Assembly: GCF_040712315.1 (NCBI RefSeq)
Contig: NC_134022.1
Span: 2,728,001-2,792,000, forward strand
Source of the DNA: Castanea sativa
Taxonomy: Eukaryota; Streptophyta; Magnoliopsida; Fagales; Fagaceae
Direction of reading: 5' to 3'
Length of the DNA: 64,000 nt
Shown here: positions 59,633-64,000 of the stretch, one piece after another
Numbering within the stretch: position 1 is the stretch's first letter
How the letters are laid out: each line of letters begins with the position of its first letter
Notes under the pieces: generated by a model
What the model was told of the DNA's origin: nothing
Databases searched by the model: none
The model's input: only the letters and a program-made list of their open reading frames with translations
Made by a program: the position numbers and the translations under genes

Positions 59633-60623
59633 GGTATAGCAGGTTACCTACTAATGGGTACCGTACCCCTCCTTTTTTTGAGGAGTATCGTAGAATTACG
59701 CTTTAAATAATGTGAGACTCTTTAAACCTTAGATTTGTAATATTTAATTTAAATATGTATAAAAATAGACTCCCTCTTCAACCCAATAGTAATCAATACC
59801 TTAGAAAATAAATATGTCTAAGGTTATTTATTTATTTTAACTAATTTTTTTAAATGAAATTTATTTTAAACTTTTTGTCACATATTTAGCATTAAAACTG
59901 CTAAAGAATTATATTTTCGTATAATATTATGTAAGTAAATTACTGAAAACTATTAGACACCCAAATAAACTTTTCTAATTCTTTGTTGAAAATATTGTAA
60001 AAAATGCTAAAAGAGAAGAGAAGGAAAAAAATTGATTGCTTTTTTTGCTAAAAATACCGTAGAAAAAAAAATTAAGTACATAGCATTTTGAGCAAAATCT
60101 ATAGAGTATACATTTTACCTAACCTTTTGAGAAAAAATTAGAGTGGGCTAGCAAATAATGTCCATTGGCTGGTTGAGAAATAATGAAGGCATAATTGTGT
60201 AAATTTGAAAGTTTTTCTTACAATAATCATATAAATTTACTCTTGACCGTATTCATTTTGTATTTAGTTTTTTTTTTTTTTTACTTATCTTGAAAATAAA
60301 GGAAGATAGTGGATGATAATCGTTGTAAAAATAATTTTAAAAATCAATAAAATTTGATATTTTAATAAAATGTAATGTAAAATATATAATTTGATATTTT
60401 AATAAAATGGCCGATAATTAAAGTTTTTATTAGTTTTTATTTAGAATTACTACCGAAATTATTTTTTTACTTATATTATTAACAATTATAGGCACCACAA
60501 GTTTAGAATTACTACCGAGCTTTCAATTCTTTGAATTTATACGAGGTTACTTGCCTGAATGTTTCTCTATTATTCTAAAGGTCCTAAAAGTGGAAAACAT
60601 GGGCACTTGCAGGATTAACCAAA

Positions 60624-60645
60624 CCCCCCCCCCCCCCCCCCCCCC
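60624..60645. repeat. Homopolymer of 22 C
   Basis: An uninterrupted C-run in AT-rich DNA. Exact length is prone to assembly error. Confidence 0.9.
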
Positions 60646-60826
60646 AAGCTAATTTTGCCAACTAATAATAGTCAGTGTCTTAATTACAACTTAACTCTTA
60701 AGTTTCTCCAAATAATGTGACTAATTGAGTAGGATTTATCTTTAATTTCAACCATTTTTAAAAAAAAAAGGTTAGAAATCAAAATGGAAAAAAAAAAAAA
60801 AAACAATTTAGACCGTTCTTGAAAAA

Positions 60827-60856
60827 ACAGTATGGGGAGCCGGACCCATACTGTTT
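60827..60856. other. Perfect short inverted repeat (hairpin)
   Basis: ACAGTATGGG, then a short GAGCCGGA loop, then CCCATACTGT; the perfect stem extends to 13 bp with flanking A and T. No coding context; it could be a MITE relic. Confidence 0.6.
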
Positions 60857-61209
60857 TGGTTTTTATCTTTTGAGAAAATATGCGTGTGTCAGATGAATAA
60901 GCTTACCTAATTAAAGTATCTATCTCATTTCTTAAAAAAAAAAAAAAACTATCTTCACTATCTTAATTGTTAAGTATATGTTGCATTTAATTTTGGTTGT
61001 CTGATGCTACTTACAAATTAAATGACAGCATTTTATTTTGATATTTACATTATCTTGGTAACATTTTAAAATTTTATCCCCACACCTCTATTCTAGTTAA
61101 TCCATAATCATATCCTACAATCCCATCAGACTATAAATTGATACACATGAGACTATGAGAGGATGTTCCAAAATGTATCCTTAACTAGCATTACAACATA
61201 TGTCAGTTT

Positions 61210-61385
61210 TCATATACAATTTGACCAGTCCGAAACCTCATTGGGAACTTCCTTATCTTGCTTAATTCCTTGTGGACATGACGCTTCTCCTTTGAGCTCA
61301 GCCCACTGTCCATAGTGACAGTCATTGTCTTCAACACCCTTGTTGCCTTCAAGATTATTGTATGCATAGGTAATACTATTTACTT
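61210..61385 (-). other. Open coding-like stretch, unrecognised
   Basis: The minus-strand frame reads EDNDCHYGQWAELKGEASCP and VPNEVSDWSNC before TGA, with coding-like composition in a very AT-rich area. It has no Met and no obvious acceptor. It might be a last exon of a lost gene. Confidence 0.2.
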
Positions 61386-62619
61386 AATCTTAATGAACTT
61401 TTCTACATGATTAGAATAACTACGTAAGATATGGATATATCCATATAATTAAGTTATCTTTTTAGAGCTATACAAGGTTTAATCTAATCATTCTCTAAAA
61501 ACTTCCAAAAGTTATAACAAAAACCATAAATTGGCTCTGAATTAGAAAACAATAATTAAATTCACAAAAAATATTGTGCTATGCTTTGGTTGAAATTTCT
61601 TCTTTAAATACTTACAATCATGCACAATGAAAATTTTGTTATAAATTATGATTTTTTTACAATGCCTTTACCTTGTAACTTGTAAGTTTGACTGACATAC
61701 TAATTTAGCTTAATTTCTAAGGAAATCTATTTTTTTTAAAAGCACATGTTATCAAAGCTTTTATTAAAAATTATTATATTCCAAATTTCTTAAATCATTT
61801 TGTTAATTACAATTACTAACATATCCTAACAACTTGTGATATGCCATATTAGTCAAACCATTCAACGCAATGTTTAAAGAAATCTTGAGCAATTGTTCAC
61901 CAAAAAAAAAAAATCGGTTTAATATAATTACACCCAATGTAGCTTAAATGTGTTTCAAAGTTGAGCACATTGCATTTGGATGAAGTATGTTTTGAACCAT
62001 TTCAAAATGTCTATTTCATACTTTGGAGATAATACAAAGTAATATACTTTTGCGGATACATATATTCAATATATTTATATTTCTGCCAGTCATGTACAGC
62101 CTTCCCAACCCATTCTATTGCAAGAGCTTGACCAACTCCCGAGAAATGAAATGACTCAACTGCACACAAATTAAAATTAAAAAAAAAAAAAAAAAACTCC
62201 CAACAGATTAATGCAAGCAACATAAGACAATTCACTTGTTTAAACTTTAAATCCCAACTTATGGCTTCAAGGTTTACCCATGAATAAGAACTATGATATC
62301 TAGCTTTTCCTCTATTGTCTTCAAAAAATAATAATAATACTAAAAAAAATAAAAAATACTAAGCATAGATACAAAATAAGTTTAGTAAGAATCATTTCAA
62401 AATACATTAATATGGTCTTTAGTTTATTCCCAAGGAAACCCATAAACTCCATCCAACAGCCTCCCTATTAACATATTTATACCATACACTGACAAAAGGT
62501 AACAACTTCTACTTTACATCTATCATTAAGAAGCTCCAACAAAAGATGGTAATTACCAACATGATAATAACATTATATAGTATATACCCTGAAGGGGATA
62601 AAAATAGGAGACGGATATC

Positions 62620-63110
62620 TCCATTGAACTTGAAGGGACGGAGAGGAAGAAGATGGATTGACACCGTAGGTGACGCAAATAGGACGGATGAATTTTATGT
62701 AGTATCCGTCATATATGAATTAGTTATAGATTTTAGGTTGTATGTCACTTGATATGTTTGAGTCGACTTTTGCTTTATTACCACGCAAGCGTGAACACTT
62801 GAACTTCTTGCATCACACGCTTGAGAAGACCCCTATATGGAAAAGAACTCAAGAAGGAAGTTGTATCCTAAAAGGAAAGGCAATTCTACGCCAATATAAA
62901 TACCCCAGAAACCCTAGATATCGAGGTACGCACAATTGACTCAACTCTGGCACTCTAGGGTTGTAAAGAAATTCTAACTTGACCTTCAGAGGGTTTTTGG
63001 CCGGCATCACACCGGTGCTCTCTTTTAGGTCTCTTTGTTTTCTCTTTGCAAGTGTTGACTCGAGTTGGAGAGTGCTTGCAACTTATTGGTGATTTTTTCG
63101 GCATCATCAT
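62620..63110 (+). mobile_element. Ty3/gypsy-type LTR fragment
   Basis: An AATATAAATACCCC TATA region (about 62895) is followed by AGGTACGCACAATTGACTC, CTTGACCTTCAGAGGG and GGCCGGCATCACACCGGTGC, a succession I know from LTR R-U5 regions of plant Tat-like gypsy elements. No PBS follows, so it is a partial or solo LTR. Confidence 0.45.
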
Positions 63111-63439
63111 ACCCCTTCAACAAACTGACCCAAGAGCTTCTTAATGACAACAGCAAGGCACTATTGTTCTCTCCAGCTTGTCCTTGCACGCTAAAGTTGA
63201 TCCAATATTTTCTTCTTAAAAGGATTAATTTTGAATGTTTGATCTTGAAGTTTAGTAGAAAAGTTGTCACCACCATAAATCTCTTATCTTACCAAGTGAT
63301 ATTGTCGTGCCACCTGAATTGAACCCAACAATCATAATCATAGTATGATGGTATAACAAAAATTTAACCAACCGAAAGTCCATCATAAGAACAATATCAA
63401 ATTTAAAAAATACAGTAAAAAACCAATGATTTAAAACAC

Positions 63440-64000
63440 TCAAACATGAACCCAATCAAAAGTTGTTCTTTTTACCCCTCTTAGTTAAACAAAATCCACC
63501 AAACTCTTTCTCTTGTAAAGTTTTAGACCCCTTAACACAATATGTTTAACCTAATATTAAGTCAAGTTGATTAACAAGTTTGTTAATTAAAACTAAGTTA
63601 AACAAATATGTGTAAAACAAATATAATGTAGAAAGTAAAGAACACAAAGATCTGATGAAACAGGAAAACCAAATCGATAAAAAGCTTGGGGAGAATTTAA
63701 CCCAGCTATCCTCAAGGTAAAACAGATCCACTATGAAAGATTTGAAATTTATACAATAGAACTTAGACCACTAACATCCTATTGCTAGTTCGAGTAGAAA
63801 ACTTAGTACCACGACCACATGACAACTCCGAGTCCACGAACTACTTCTTTCTTTGATCCACTGCAACCACAAGTTCTCCTACTTGTGACTTTGAGACTCA
63901 ACTTATAGGTTTCAGATCTTCTTTAAGTTCTTTATGCAGCAATTGAAGCGATCACTAAGTTTTTGACATGAATCTTGATCTTGATAACCCTAAGTGTGTA
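63440..64000 (-). mobile_element. Ty1/copia-type LTR fragment, cut by the window end
   Basis: Read on the minus strand, GTGGTTGCAGTGGATCAAAG, then GGACTCGGAGTTG, a CTTGAGGATAGCTGGGTTAA block and CCAAGCTTTTTATCG follow in the order seen in SIRE/Maximus-like copia LTRs (from memory of such repeats). The rest of the element, if any, lies beyond 64000 or has been lost. Confidence 0.45.

Larger units (their letters stand above)
55495..59702. mobile_element. Possible 4.2-kb element with short imperfect inverted ends
   Basis: AGCGTAAGGGTCATTTTACC with GTACCCCAAAACGGTACCCA at the left is mirrored at the right by TGGGTACCGTACCCCTCC and TTACGCT. Indels separate the paired blocks. Flanks (AAACAAATAG and TTAAATAATG) do not give a clean target duplication. 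The inside holds exon-like scraps, an LTR-like piece and a minisatellite. It may be one composite transposon or a coincidence of nested insertions. Confidence 0.4.
59703..62600. other. Non-coding AT-rich region
   Basis: It contains a perfect short hairpin (60827-60856), a 22-base C-run (60624-60645), several A-runs and one open minus-strand stretch (61210-61385). No confident gene. Confidence 0.5.

Noticed and set aside
62546..62939. Two short plus-strand ORFs as genes
   Set aside because: They fall within a region that reads as an LTR, with a TATA-like motif and R-U5-type sequence.

Overview
The window is nuclear DNA of a flowering plant, very probably a eudicot. The supports are intron-containing genes with GT-AG junctions, L1-type plant LINEs with RNase H tails, a Tat-type Ty3/gypsy element with two RNase H domains, Mutator-like elements with 9-bp target duplications, a tRNA-like SINE, a Helitron end, and AT-rich spacers full of MITEs and microsatellites. 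The repeat style suggests a woody species (Fagales-like), but that is an impression and not a proof. Only two genes look complete and functional: a neprosin-family gene (22016-24733, minus) and a small membrane RING-H2 gene (40212-40634, minus).

Left third (1-29460): a tandem family of three neprosin (DUF239) genes, all on the minus strand. Copy A (1-2180) runs off the left edge. Copy B (15439-17497) is a pseudogene with a 2-bp deletion and a stop codon. Copy C (22016-24733) has six exons, all phase 0, and encodes 361 residues. A and C share about 6.9 kb of nearly identical sequence (1-6929 and 22561-29460), including a SINE with target duplication, a second SINE fragment and a 2-kb Mutator-like element with nested inverted repeats. 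In A the shared block stops exactly where a 5'-truncated LINE begins. Between B and C sits a Pack-MULE (18487-20094) that carries a piece of a RING E3 ligase gene.

Middle (29461-43390): a graveyard of gene and LINE pieces, mostly on the plus strand (two phase-compatible exons, a 26S proteasome RPT2 fragment, two LINE segments), ending in a Helitron-type 3' terminus at 37911-37938. Next come a truncated PNO1 fragment flanked by 155-bp inverted arms, another LINE scrap, and the RING-H2 gene.

Right (43394-54691): an 11.3-kb Tat-lineage Ty3/gypsy retrotransposon with 751-bp LTRs that differ at about seven sites and an ATATA target duplication. Gag-protease and pol are in one frame, separated by a single TAG followed by CAA TTA, the tobamovirus-type leaky-stop context. 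Pol carries further damage. Downstream lie five 151-bp tandem repeats and then a three-exon gene on the opposite strand. The rest (54697-64000) holds a 4.2-kb inverted-repeat element with gene scraps and a 1.2-kb minisatellite, and LTR fragments of gypsy and copia type at the right edge.
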